Positions 51,301-54,760 of a stretch of 64,000 nt of DNA are shown one piece after another. The stretch is from Staphylococcus simiae (lineage in GTDB: Bacteria; Bacillota; Bacilli; Staphylococcales; Staphylococcaceae): assembly GCF_017357005.1 (NCBI RefSeq), contig NZ_CP071589.1, positions 1,240,001 to 1,304,000 of the forward strand, in the 5' to 3' direction. Each line of letters starts with the position of its first letter. Position 1 is the stretch's first letter. A program made the position numbers and the translations under genes. The notes under the pieces are model-generated. The model was not told the origin of the DNA. It searched no databases and was given only the letters and a program-made list of their open reading frames with translations.

Positions 51301-53202
51301 TTTCATATTCGCTTCTGAAAAATAATTGTCTATTTCTTGTTGCGTCATTGGTTTAACAGTACGGTGACGGTTATACATGTAGTTCATGGCACTAATTGGT
51401 GCAAAGCCCATCAATCTATCGCTAGGATTAACGACATAGCTTTGTGGGTCCTTAACATAGTCGCCATCTTCACCTTTAAGTGGATCTAATACATCTTTTG
51501 TAACATATGTCCAATTATCATAATCAATCACTTCTTTAGTATTACCTAAATGATAGGTACGGTCTTGTGTAGCTAAGATACTTTGAATTCTGTGGGAATA
51601 TTCTCCTCTTGGTTCAACATATAATTGTTCATAGTTAAATTTTTGATTGTATTCAACTGAACGTGCACCAGCAGCATAGAACAACCTTGTATCAATTGGT
51701 CCTCTTGTCTTGAATTTAATAACAAAGTTACTGTTACCATTACCGACAAATGAATACATTGTTTTTAAGCCAGGAATTTCGCTTTTATCTTGACCATTTA
51801 ATTGTCGGAATAGCTGGTCTCCATAGTTTCTATATACTGGATTGGCATTATCTTGGTTAAAATAGTCGGGCGCATGTGCAAAGTCTGAAAAGTTTTGAAT
51901 AATTTGTTGTGGCCAATCGTAAAAAAGATGACCTGTGGTTGCTGGACCCATTTTAAAGTCATGCGCTCTACGATCCATACCTCCTGATGATGTCCACATT
52001 TCTGGTAATGGCTTACCTTCTTTATTACCAACACCAGAACCAGTAAAGCTGCCAGTTTTTTTAGGTGTTAAGATTGAAAATTGTACTCTACCTACTGGAA
52101 CTTGATCTTGTGGAATACCAAACCAGTAAATCATAGATTCATGTGGTCGATGCCCTTTATTATAATTAATCGTCCATTCGTAACCATCCGATACACGTTT
52201 CGCAGTGATATAAACTAAGTCTTTAACATTGGTAACCAGCACCTGATTCCATGGTGTTGTTGGTAAATAATATGGTGCCCCTTTATTAGAAGCCTCAATA
52301 TATGTACCTGCTGGATAGCCTACTTTATCATCTTCATTTAGAAAATAATAAGCATTAAATGCACGGTTATAATTGACATTGCCAGCATCTCTCTCTGCAA
52401 TTTGATGCTTTTTACCTTTCTTTGAAGGCTGAAGATGTGGCATGGTACGAATCGTTGCCACTGCTTGCTCTAATTCTTTATATAACAATTCTAGTGATTT
52501 GCTATCTGGTTCATCATTATTTCCAAGTAGTGTATTTACTTTATCGAAGACTGCCTTAACATGATTAAATGCTGTTTTATCAGCTTTATCTTTATCGATA
52601 AAGCGATAATCATGGTAACTTGCATCGAAAAATGCTTGTAACTTTTGTTTATTATATTGTGTTGATTGCGCACTATCTTTATTGTCACTTTGTGTAGGCG
52701 CAACGTTATTACTTTCTGATTGTTCTGTTAATTTAAATTGTGGTTTGTTTTGATGTTTACGATCACTTGTAGTTACTTGTTTGTCGCTATCTGCAGCTAC
52801 ATCTTTATCGTTTTTTGTTGCGATATTGTCTGCTGCTTTGACAGTTTTAGAATTTTGTTGTTGTTGTTCTGCGTGTTCAGCAGTCGTTGTATCTGTTGTT
52901 GAAAGTTGTGCGACATCTTTATTATTCGTCGTATTATTAGTATTACTAGCGTCAGTTTGATCTTGTTTCATCATTGACTGCGTGTCATTTTGTGGTGCAT
53001 CGTTATGCACTACAGTTAATTTACTGTCATTTTCATCTTTGTTCGTCGCTGAATGAATTGCTTTGTCAACTGTTTGTTGTTCTTCAGCATGTGCTTGTGA
53101 TGTATTTAACCCTAAAAATACTAACGTCGCAATGACTGTTGAAAATGTACCCACAGTGTATTTACGGATACTAAATTTCTGCAATTTATCACGATGATTC
53201 AC
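24331..53202 (-). CDS. ebh: Ebh, giant cell-envelope/ECM-binding protein
   Basis: 9,623 residues, 28.9 kb, one open frame. GTG start at 53202 with GAGGAG 9 nt upstream. Order: YSIRK-like signal peptide (KFSIRKYTVGTF...SQAHA, cleaved near residue 40); low-complexity Gln/Asn/Thr region (40-180); helical FIVAR-like segment (about 185-260); mixed beta-rich Ebh N-terminal region with bacterial Ig-like stretches (about 270-2515). Then 13 FIVAR-type units (2517-3620), 42 modules of 126 residues (3620-8910), and DUF1542-like helices with a small beta domain (8911-9450). The C-terminus has one TM helix (about 9468-9490, ending LAKRRRKEDEE) and a Lys-rich tail of about 130 residues ending KKKKKSNNKKK. 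There is no LPXTG, so it is membrane anchored and spans the wall. In S. aureus Ebh binds fibronectin and supports envelope integrity, osmotic resistance and cell size; ArlRS-MgrA affects its expression. Start and stop contexts are normal and I see no frameshift. Confidence 0.96.
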   Translation of the reverse strand: MNHRDKLQKFSIRKYTVGTFSTVIATLVFLGLNTSQAHAEEQQTVDKAIHSATNKDENDSKLTVVHNDAPQNDTQSMMKQDQTDASNTNNTTNNKDVAQLSTTDTTTAEHAEQQQQNSKTVKAADNIATKNDKDVAADSDKQVTTSDRKHQNKPQFKLTEQSESNNVAPTQSDNKDSAQSTQYNKQKLQAFFDASYHDYRFIDKDKADKTAFNHVKAVFDKVNTLLGNNDEPDSKSLELLYKELEQAVATIRTMPHLQPSKKGKKHQIAERDAGNVNYNRAFNAYYFLNEDDKVGYPAGTYIEASNKGAPYYLPTTPWNQVLVTNVKDLVYITAKRVSDGYEWTINYNKGHRPHESMIYWFGIPQDQVPVGRVQFSILTPKKTGSFTGSGVGNKEGKPLPEMWTSSGGMDRRAHDFKMGPATTGHLFYDWPQQIIQNFSDFAHAPDYFNQDNANPVYRNYGDQLFRQLNGQDKSEIPGLKTMYSFVGNGNSNFVIKFKTRGPIDTRLFYAAGARSVEYNQKFNYEQLYVEPRGEYSHRIQSILATQDRTYHLGNTKEVIDYDNWTYVTKDVLDPLKGEDGDYVKDPQSYVVNPSDRLMGFAPISAMNYMYNRHRTVKPMTQQEIDNYFSEANMKRALNDPGHHMHVLLLFNLPDNIGNTQTIKHAWLNLKPPVTYNVEFFSNDETTRRGDQQVSQDAGHPVIFVNSGPLENRADTIGNHPTVYVQPIRIHLQSNEPFDDSDYDISGIPDSIRIEPAVGRTNTATEKNLELVGNMPPGDYYGKIRFGNVEQIFEIRSKPRPPIILTTENELRGKGGSMTTPITVGNLPVGTPGTVQIVNTGPLATDGTNDPSTMPTKYNILAGAQYDGQGSTMVIGGPNKYDFIQPLPTSGNIKAVFVINQDIKSNYGNSVTMLPDDVAPTISEPTGLQNKYYNGDQVNITMNINEEAYGTGIKQVDVQGLPQGLTFNVTKAADNMSGTLTISGTLPLSNVFNRHIQVTVNATDNANNTRTKTLAIDIGELASDHRAVGLPDAEKVVVNNPVGILPDMRERIANAVAAKNTAISQYLQTTKPFSASANGSVEVRYKDGSTNRLQPSEVITYEPIRADQYADGSNMKQATIMIAKGQHFDIGDIKQYFTLNDGSRLPNNAYISFTARDHIPTPDEVSRLDAGSYIYHINVANAYHKATEEMLIKLAVYDIQQPSGDQRVFRTSPFKLTDDEVNRVKEAFINANRGVLALTPDQITVNNPEDTSHVSTVTVSIHKNSIDKAFTSDFDHMNFLRWVDFPHDYQVTWTSQHVPNRTTDIGFEWGPDHKSLLYRYDATTGRQLNLNDVLRIITATTSQAGLRNNISGSDKLDAENARRGQAGNGFSMTNDSNISLRQYTLNGQVTQVLDLVQGSNGVGGVNVPYSNVRSDFRNSSLVNAPIAAQNGVPAFTLEHIIKPNNVRNVADTIFKAQLYLVPSWPSTYLNRLNQTFDNTTDVINVYFVPSDTIKPTLRLDDYTNRVVYSGESYRNQAVATDNYQLKSVTVDQRSHANATINVANNLITVVAENVTAPKTQTVNVIATDTSNNETQHSFTATIKPLNDKYRLSTSSSEQNPVRIANIHNNATVSDADKQLILNSITATEKIPNRSYVTAPTNEITAKEVSNVSRNGNHAQVTVTYRYADGTTSQIDVLVKHALYEVIADPKYTVYGQNFPAGKGSGAANFFKLADGRAVPDATITWVAGNEPNINSTDYGRDITVRANILYDGETTPIVKESSYMVARSVPKEIFITSRGRKFNGINNGYWPGEYLKPVNNSWPGGAGAMNFNFPNGDGPNWTVVGLQSKTARVTYPNGQVEEVKILAKVRPDPPRVDGNSVTYKAGLTNQQITVNNVLTNSPLEIFKADGTKLTVSNVTYGSNNSSVATVTEALPEGEIYARSFITDPNMTYDTLNSAGQAVRLTQAESIESLDSNHVRVTAQLHATNPGVVILQGGTNLNNDAAHYIDHLPRRATAQWNEAPDTWKDTVGNFTKTITVTLPNGQGTREVNVPVKVYAKPTAAPVYDKKGNQPGKGTDPMHYLDFPRNTDMTGITAQWDHNTAPNAQQAGVQHLAINVSYDGISTPYRVPVDYYVYNFDFAQPEYVTTVGQTLASGIDVNSYVHLENGNGVPTNLWHYTWNNTATGSSNATRTAMNRPNIAKVYNAQYNIYDSSNHLWMTSQPAKFIVKHVQPNKATISETVNGTITITPGLDKSVATHAGNVTEYADHLEIKKNGQTLTTFVRANNRSAWSKEPAATSVTGINGSASGITINAGVLQPGDNIVVVATQGTGEIASDSIASDNFVVVAAEPNQARSKEWQNGTLDITPNNPVNTTNPTDALDIAYIEKLANGREQQKTITVTKGSNGQWSMTNKPAYVTVDSATGKVTFNANTIKPTSSITVTAKASSGATGRTKVSTITAPAAHNVTINQINKDYGSNVTANEINNAVQVANKRNATIKHGTVMPTNLAGGSTTPIPVTITYNDNSTEEVTENIYTRADKRQLITERHQLDNAINTNGKTPASITAYNNKMSAAHSQIQAAKTEADQVIANQTATPQQVSAALSKVQAAQTKINEAKALLQNRADNSALVHAKNQLQQALTPAASTVGMTAQTTQAYNDKRREAEQAIHAAEAVINNGDATAQQISAETTKVDQALQAYNTAKDGLRADKTALQTAYDKLNEHVDTADKRPASVIKYNQAMQAIQHEVDAAKQEGHQILQDANPSVAQVTAALNKIKAVQTKVDAAKAKLVPKADNSALQQAKAQLEQAIAQVPSTAGMTQASINNYNTNKQQAQAAVTAAQHVINNGDATEQQIAAEKTAVDNALTALNQAKHDLTADVTALQSAVNNLNRVGDKTGKKPASIADYDHAYQALTPEINQARRAAETIIHKPIRTVQEVEQAQRQVDNVNAKLTTVIAKLHPVENNSALVQAKQNLEHAIATPADTTGMTADTTRNYNDKLAAARQAITNANAVINNGDATAQQISDETTKVNQALQAYNTAKDGLRADKTALQQALQQLNSSVTTADKRPASVTAYQNAMRQIQNEINTAKNEATSVIANNNPTVAQVNDALAKIHAVQPKVDAAKAKLVPKADNSTLKQAKAQLEQAIATPASTDGMTAQTAQLYNEKLTAARQAMTAAQRVIDNGDATDQDIAHEKAQVEQALQAYNAAKDGLRADKTALQAAYDKLNEHVDTADKRPASVTKYNQAMHAIQHEVDAAKAEAKGVIDNANPSVQSVRDALAKVQAVQTKVTAAINQLVPKADNSQLVHAKDQLQASINQVPSTTGMTSQSVNDYQAKQREAQAAVTAANNVINNGDATEQQIADEKTKVEQALSALNDAKAHLTADVTALQTAVAKLDRVGTTTGMKPASVTAYNKAYNAIRNDITHAKNQANTVINKPIRTVSEVEHALQEVNRVNNELTNAINQLHPKEDNSALQAAKAKLQQELAKAVSTDGMTQQSIAAYNTARQQAEAEITQADSVINNGDATAQQIATETSNVDAKNSSYKQAVANLTPDKAPLTTAQNALEASINTPTDTVGMTQSSLDVYNAKLTAARQALNEGKALLAGHPTVADIRQAVTKDDNAKNELEQARQQLTLDRQPYISAINGMTSLNDGQKAQYLNQVNQAPNHAQLESIKTNATDLNGAMKALRDSIANQQDIKASGNFLNEDSAEQTAYTAAVTQAQHDINQNNNPIMDKTSIEQVTQRVNDAITGLHGDQKLQADKTKDLAIINQLSALNQAQQTKEQQLINAAHLRSQLPTIVSDAQNLNNAMQQLRQSVADDATVKGESKYINADDNLKHNYDQAVTDANTLIAQTANPTMSATDVQAKTTAVTNAKAALNGVQRLQEAKTAAINHINALSHLNQAQKDEEVNLVNAKTTKTDVATQQQHVDDLNTAMGQLENAIANNSQIVTGTNYVNAETSKQGAYNDAVRVAKATIAQTTNPTMDKTAIISQAQNVSRAQQALDGDTRLAQAKQVAMQAINGYHALNKPQSDKFKADITSANTITSVDQLKADANTLNNAMQSLRDSIANKTATKAAIKYVNADSANQTAYDQAVAAAEAIIGEQNNPTMTPATVTQKANDVTTAYQALNGEQRLREAKQNAVNEITALHGLNNAQKDKEKELVNAKNTITDVNSQLTDAKSIDGAMTALRQSVADNQNVLNSSKYINADQDKQHAYNDAVTAANAIINQTANPTLTKADIEQQTTAVNNANNQLNGVERLAQSKTAAKQAIDAMTSLTPAQKTAEKALVDDKQTIPEVTSQQQTASDLDTAMQALKAQVAKEQQVTNSSNYFNEDAQQQNAYNTAIQAAKAIINKAANPDLDKATIERATQAIEQATNQLHGEDKLHQAQIEAKAAIAQMHDLNNAQRQALNNQVDQAQRRQQVTDVKTLATDLNNAMTALKASIADQTTIKGDSKYINADQQHKDAYDQALRNAEQAIAQTSNPTMTKAQIEALTNAVTTAKSALNGIGQLADAKRDAIANLGHMQYLTTAQRTEEETRINAATTISAVNNQVQHATELNNAMKALRDSIQNVATVKKSSNYINEDSQQQTAYDNAVSTAEDTISANANPQMDKAVIEQQTSAVTTAFGNLHGQQKLEKDQQAANTVIGALNNLNTPQRNAEITAVNAAQTRQKVAEIKAQAEALNTAMGQLRTSIQHDATTRTQSKYVNADIDKQQAYNTAVTNAQTIINETTTPTLDKDAISAKATAVTQADNDLNGVQRLQEAKDAANHDIDQQSALNQPQKDKEKALINALDTKTAVAQQLATAKELNTAMAALKQAVADNATVKQQGNYTNADADKQQAYNQAVDQANDIINETTTATISKQDIDQKAQAVNQAKQALNGDQRLRDAQAHANNLIDGLTSLNQGQINHEKASVATATSLQQVTAAENHAIALNSAMQALKQSIQDVHTVKASSNYFNEDTQQQQAYDQAVTAAQNIINDTNNPQMDKAEIAKATEAVNNAKAALQGEHKLQQAKQQANQAIGQLQYLTDAQRNAEIAAINQAGTRTLVAQKQTEAEALNTAMQGLRQAIADKDALKRKSEYVNADPTKQADYDTAVQSAESIINAQQGPELNKDVITSKTTAVTTAKNALDGVQQLQQAKTQAEHTIDGLSSLTDAQKAKEKELVNAKTLRTEVTTQVQQAQNLNTAMHDLRDKVGQQHNVETSSNYINEDQAEQQAYNNAITAANNIINKTQNPDIDESTINQATQTITNAVDALHGADKLQTDKTKANTEITNLPNLNAPQKAQEQQLVNAQDTRTKVAEQLAHAKALDAAMGQLKQSVQDNAQVKVESKYINADNDKQNAYNDAVTAANDIINETTNATMDKDAITAKATAVNQAKQALNGVERLRQAKADAANTINGLDALTPLQKDKAKENVNNAQTLPAVQSALNDAQQLNTAMQALRQAINDVQATKADSKYFNEDPNEQHAYNQAVANAQAIINATANPQMDKAQIEQLTNAVTAAKANLHGDQKLATAKQNAVNAIKQLGDLNKAQRDAEIAAVNNATRRTEVTTIENNATALNGAMTALKASIADVNTTKADGNYINADQAKKQAYDQAVAAAQATEGQQTQPTLDKAAIEAQTAQVIATKQALDGNSQLTNAKQAAIADIDGLTSLTDAQKNEEKRLINAADTTIKVTDQVSQATALNGAMKSLRDNIKDNQTIIAGGNFVNEDQGPKHNYTNAVNAANTIINEQHNPEMSEQAVQNAANAVTTAKDALDGDGKLHQQQSTTNNDIDHLPNLTAAQKDALKAQVNAATLRTQVSAIEQQANELNGAMGTLNQLVNNKNTVKASSNYVNEDHNEQQAYDAAIQHAEDIIAKTQNPELTKANIDTAVQAIEQAIAGLHGETKLQQAKDAAKANVNNLHALNTPQRDAEIAAINNAKTRTEVSTTEQTANNLNTAMQALRNSVANVNTIKGQGNYINADTTKQTAYTDAVNAANAIINENGQPTLDQTAIEHKTQAVTDAEQALDGDRRLQQAKADAIQTIDGLQGLNTAQQIAEKANVNQATMLPDVASQLAQAKELNTAMEALRAELNKVNATKSSSDYINEDAQPKANYDNTVQAGQNIVNASPQATMTKAQVEQALNTIIQAKNALQGAQKLAKAKHDANADVNGLPNLTQAQKDSINLSINGKATRTEVAQVLQQAQDLNTSMGTLKGLVADSTQVKQQSNYINEDPQPKANYDNAVQQAEQIIAKTTDPVVDNATVQQAITAINTAKNALDGAAKLQQDKTTTKATIGNLQYLTPAQITKAQQLVDAQDTRANVANELQHAQDLNNATKALRDSIANDNTVKQSSDFINEDQPEQTAYTNAVQAANDIINATSNPEMNAQTVTQRANEVTTALGNLHGQTKLEHDQQQANAAIDQMTNLNGPQRDAEKARVNQAQTRTKVQDIRTEANDLNTSMGNLRQSIADYNQVITESKYVNADADKQRAYTDAVNAANNTINQAAPATLNKTEIDNQTTAVTTANNDLNGVAKLAEAKANANQTIDGLTALNDPQKAAEKQAVNNATTLGQVQQQVTHAEELNTAMQALRDGVKDVAKVKASSNYFNENAPKQQAYDHAVDAANAIINATTNPQLNKDAVTQALTAVNQAKADLHGEDILHQEQQAANQTIDGLTHLTNAQRQAEKDLINAATHRPEVAQQLQQAQNLDTAMGALQALVDAEHDVLASSNYINEDPDKQRAYTTAIQAAKDAIAKTNQPVLQAADINQLAQAITQAKDALQGEQKLQHTKQDALAQIAKLADLNPAQRHDIEAQINGATTRTDVTQHVNDATAINNTMTALKQSIADEQQTKQSSDYINENPDAKTAYDNAVQAAKDLLNQQANATMQPTQIEQVMHNVEQAKHNLHGADKLANDKAAAKAHINGLADLNAPQRQALIDAIVNAPTRQIVADKQTLADDLNTAMGALKGSIADAAQTKQSGAFVNADPNKQQAYEAAVQAAQDLINQSTGTPVLDKTAIEAKTTTVMDTKTALNGNQNLIDAKNNANRTIDGLTYLTPTQIDKEKELVNQATTNTAVAQQVQSATALNDAMKALREKVNAQNQVHATSNYFNEDQGPKQTYDQAIAAGQQIIDNTTNPTLNSHDVDQVVNTIENAIQALHGEQKLHDAQQQAKQTVGQLSNLNSGQQQSADHDIDAAPTRSDVQSRLQQAQALNNAMGDLRNLVSAKDQVHATSDYINEDHAEQAAYDNAIAKAQAIIDNTQQPVNNKAEIDQAIQQINDAKNNLHGSTKLANDKTTATAELAKLSALNPAQRQTIEQQITGADTRTAVTQYLDAAKVLNNAMQTLRDKVANKDQVKQSSDYINENQPEQQAYDTAVTNAQNTIDQTTTPTMDPAQVNQLATNVTTAFDNLHGSQKLAADQAAAVQAINDLTDLNAPQRQALISAVNNANTRTNVATEKDKAQQLNTAMHALRQSIVNKDQVKQQSKYVNADTPEQQAYDTAVTDAEAIINQTTSPTLDKAEVEAKTAAVTSAEQHLDGDAKLAQAKTDANNTIDQLTALTDEQKAKEKELVNAAPTRTDVTSQTNQATALNGAMEALRHSIQDNQATTASSNYINEDPPVQQAYDQAVQHAKDIIANSPNVIIDQQQVEQATQSVDTTKANLHGEQKLAHDKQQADNTIDTLNHLTAAQQTAEKAKVDAKQTRDEVKAQLQQAQALNTAMETLHNLVNAKDQVHNDSNYINEDQGPKDNYDNAVKAAEAIIAKTTNPDTDVDVINQAAQNITTAKDALQGASKLQKDQTQATTTVDGLTALSDAQRHAIKDQITAATTRDKVAEVVTNAQHLNAAMQALRDEVAKIDPTKATGNYINASQNSQDAVNQAQQAANQLINEANNPVLTPSQVTSVKDQIVNAIKALDGNSNLANDKLAAEQAIDAMPGLTNAQKAKEKELVNAATTRGEVNQVKAQSAELDNTMQALKQAVAEQQHVRNGSNYFNEDQGPKDAYDQAIRDAEALINKQNDPVIDKNAVISALSQINNAKDALHGDDKLAHDKQDALTQLAGLQDLNQAQRQQLANDINQAPTRTEVATKLAQAQALNSAMTNLRNGIKDHAQVEADSKFINEDPTQQQAYTDAVAHAQGLIGETSNPTMSVDTINNVLQAVNQAKDNLHGDTKLQNAKDSANHDIGQLSSLTTAQQQAEQQLVTNATTRDQVAAQLAKAQALNNAMSALRNSIQDQNTIKQSSNYVNANQPQQQAYTDAVAHAEQIINNTTNPTLDKDVVDQATNNVTQAKQNLDGQAQLAHDKTTANSTLGQLSSLTDLQRQHLVDEVTNAPTRTDVANIVNKAQDLNNAMAAMRHSIQDADQVKQSSNFINEDQPEQDAYTDAITAANDMINATTNPTMDKALVDQVTQRVTQAQAALNGAHKLQVDQTTATQTINGLSNLNQGQKDALNHDIDQASTREQVKQLVAKAQDLDNAMNALRSEVAKKDQIKQSSDYINEDPAQQQAYDDAVKKAEDIINGTNVTVDKTTIDQAIADIEAAKQALHGQDKLDRDKNDAKDVVAKLDALTNAQKAAINQVIDQAPARTAVNNIVANATQLNNSMKDLNDLVNKSQQTKTTPNYIDATSTNKQAFDQSLNEAEQLINKVTGPDTSQSDVQTAIDKLKQALNHLDGDAQIAKFKDQAKAHINQLPALNDKQKQAFNKAVDAVPTINKVNNIVKLADKVNDVMAKLKDLINKYPDITTNNNYTQADDDKQQAYNQAINDGRQLAKDNSQLPAKIKQAIGKIKQAIDALNGNEKLANAKANALQTIDHLNALNDAQKAQAKANINQANDIPTVNKVVSDATSLNEAMKALQQNVDTNENEVKNSISYQNADKDLQQAFDQVINIAKNALNPTTGSALDSNQVHQLVQAIANAKQALNGEQCLADSKAKALAQLQHLAEAQKDAINHANATEQSKQQAIAEVDQALSQAIDNLNNAQSNNDVDQVIANANKIIPSIHADELPKAKLDAKDDVTQLSDSLINDINNNNHLTTTEKEKLKDLVNQALAQANSAINDATTKDAINQAKEQFKNALQSIKDLINAKEAAKQAVEDLVNRKRQEIEQNPDLTDAQRQNALKALENARQQALSDIENALTSNQLSHDLNNDLNNIANVTIWDTDHKALVHDLPALSIQDALVKGKITVYRDDKITKQQVLEHLDLNDEIKADVILIPPTNKLSDSLNAIVAVTLADGTNTVVKVPVVVVESPLNIAKAEAKQQLTTQSIVKKQQIQQLPKLTSVQKDAINKVIDQIITKALSDINKATSVNQVEQIKHRALDQLTNLNPKEVIKALNKSQAQNVAQQQIRKAAANKIQEIIGNPFVTDSDKGQMISHVNQIEQDTIKAINNANTIADVYKALNIGLQQLANIVLPNGPHFITSDVNAVHKIANLANRFEDLHESYLNDHLVLNGANGADKDNKDKAHNSKEHPVANTNHLIDNIISTLEKSIGAAAIGGIFTSLWLILAKRRRKEDEEVVEDSNVNKDNDLKATLNPSDLLVGAKHKKEEQSSIDADDLNPDHLLVATKQKKDSQDKQQTKVKQVSSETKTKNIDKRQTKQPKAASKPTKQSTNKRSKQATTKRKNNKVVAKRKKKKSNNKKK
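26470..42345 (-). repeat. Ebh array: 42 modules of 126 residues (GA-like plus FIVAR)
   Basis: Counting the landmark 'SxYxN(A/E)D...QxAY' gives 42 modules; the span (about 15,876 bp) divided by 378 bp also gives 42. Each module has a three-helix GA-like part (ALNxAQKxxxxxxINxAxTRxxV), then a FIVAR-like part (LNxAMxxLRxSIxDxxxVKxSSxYINED). Two subfamilies are interspersed: NAD modules ending LNG/LDG..RL and NED modules ending LHG/LQG..KL. Confidence 0.9.
42346..45652 (-). repeat. Ebh block of 13 FIVAR-type units, two alternating types
   Basis: Thirteen units of about 85 residues. They mostly alternate between a 'DNS(A/T/Q)L...(S/T)TxGMT' type and an 'ADKTALQ/ADVTALQ...KRPAS/KKPAS' type, so the higher-order unit is a dimer of about 170 residues. 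The last two units are both of the first type, next to the 42-module array. Confidence 0.85.
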
Positions 53203-53810
53203 AGCGTTCCACTCCTCTTCTTGATGTTATGTCTTGTTGTTATTGTTGTGAAAGTATGAGTCTCTATCTATTAACTTATTACTTTGTCGTTTCGTCCTTG
53301 CAAAATTAAATAGAGGTTAAGACAAATGTAGTTTGTATTTGAACTAAACCTGATATGAAGACATATTGTTAGTTACATGATATTCAATCAATGATGTTCT
53401 CCTACAACACCTATCTTCGAAAAATAATGACGATATCTTCCATTATCAAACTAATAATGTCCTAGCCCCCAAAAAATAAGAGTCCATGTTGTTCACTCAA
53501 AAATTTATTAAGTACATCATGCTCTCTCATACATCACAATTTATTCTTGAACAAATTAAATCATGTTCTATTTAATATTATCACAACTCTTATAAATAAG
53601 TAAATCGAATTTGTGAACAATTAAAATAATTATAAATAAAAATCATTCAAAGAGAAGATTGACACATTTTTTCTCAATCAAAATAAAATATTTAAGCTCA
53701 GATGGATTACTTCGAAAATTTTTCAAAATGATTTGTAGTAAAAATTATTTTAACTTCTTCAAAACAACATAAAAATTAATGCTCATCATGCCAAAGCGAC
53801 AACAAATAAA
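53203..53810 (-). other. Upstream region of ebh
   Basis: About 600 bp of AT-rich non-coding sequence carrying the ebh promoter region. A TATAAT on the minus strand (53634-53629) has no good -35 partner, so I do not assign the promoter. No small ORF with a credible ribosome-binding site was seen. MgrA/ArlR sites could lie here. Confidence 0.4.
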
Positions 53811-53850
53811 AAACCAACCTGCAGAGATTTTGACATCCCCAGGTTGGTTT
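53811..53850 (-). terminator. Terminator of the exonuclease operon
   Basis: Perfect 10-bp stem AAACCAACCT / AGGTTGGTTT (53811-53820, 53841-53850) followed on the minus strand by TTTTATTTG, just past the exonuclease stop. Confidence 0.8.
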
Positions 53851-53866
53851 ATTGTTATCTATTCAG

Positions 53867-54745
53867 TTAAAAATTGCTAGCAAGATATTTTCCTGATACA
53901 TATAATTCATGTTCATTACAAATTGATAATATGTCATTTAATGAATGTGCATACGTCATATCTTCAAATAATGCATCACTATCTAAAGGTACATCAGTAT
54001 AAATTTCTGCAAGTCGTTTCGACAAGTGTAAATTATCAATATTGTCATTAATCTTTTTTTGCTGTCCTGCTGTTAAGTCATTGATATGTTCAATTACATT
54101 TTCGACGGATTGATATTGTTGAATTAATTTGATAGCCGTCTTTTCGCCAATACCTTTAACACCTGGATAACCATCTGCAGTGTCTCCCATAAATGCTTTA
54201 ATATCAATTAATTGAAGCGGTTCTAGTCCATATTCCTCTTTAAAGCGCGCTAACGTATAACGATTATAAATAGAAAAACCTTTCTTGATTAACCATACTT
54301 CAACATTAGGATTAACACATTGTAAGATATCTTTATCTCCAGTAATAATATAGACGTCACTATGTTCACTATATTGTTTGGCTAAACTACCTATAACGTC
54401 ATCCGCTTCATAATTGTTAACACCTATATTAACGAAACCTAATTGCTGTGAAATCTCTTTAACATAATCAAATTGTGGAATAAGTTCGTCTGGTGGCGCT
54501 TGTCTATTTTGTTTATAGCCGTCAAACATGTCATTGCGAAATGTTGATTGTCCCATATCCCAACACACAGCAACATGCGTTGGATTAGCATCATGAATCG
54601 CCGTATAAATATGTCTGACAAAGCCTTGAATACCATTCGTTGGCACTCCTTGTGAATTGTACATAAATTGTTGATGTAAGCTCGTAGCATAAAAATGTCT
54701 AAATAATAATGCCATACCGTCAACAAGTAATACTCTATTTGTCAT
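53867..54745 (-). CDS. 5'-3' exonuclease (PolA N-domain type, YpcP-like)
   Basis: 292-residue FEN-family nuclease related to the N-terminal domain of DNA polymerase I; likely removes RNA primers or flaps. Acidic metal sites are visible: LVDGMALLFRHF near 7-18 (Asp9), CWDMG near 60, NNYEADDVIGSLA near 109-121, ITGDKDILQCV near 134-144, and IKAFMGDTADGYPGVKGIGEKTA near 187-209 (H3TH DNA-binding). It lies 15 nt after the dynamin-like gene. Confidence 0.9.
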   Translation of the reverse strand: MTNRVLLVDGMALLFRHFYATSLHQQFMYNSQGVPTNGIQGFVRHIYTAIHDANPTHVAVCWDMGQSTFRNDMFDGYKQNRQAPPDELIPQFDYVKEISQQLGFVNIGVNNYEADDVIGSLAKQYSEHSDVYIITGDKDILQCVNPNVEVWLIKKGFSIYNRYTLARFKEEYGLEPLQLIDIKAFMGDTADGYPGVKGIGEKTAIKLIQQYQSVENVIEHINDLTAGQQKKINDNIDNLHLSKRLAEIYTDVPLDSDALFEDMTYAHSLNDILSICNEHELYVSGKYLASNF

Positions 54746-54760
54746 TGCTAGTCCTCTTTC

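Noticed and set aside
54439-54726. 95-codon frame overlapping the exonuclease gene
   Set aside because: Alternate-frame shadow on the same strand, without a domain or ribosome-binding site.
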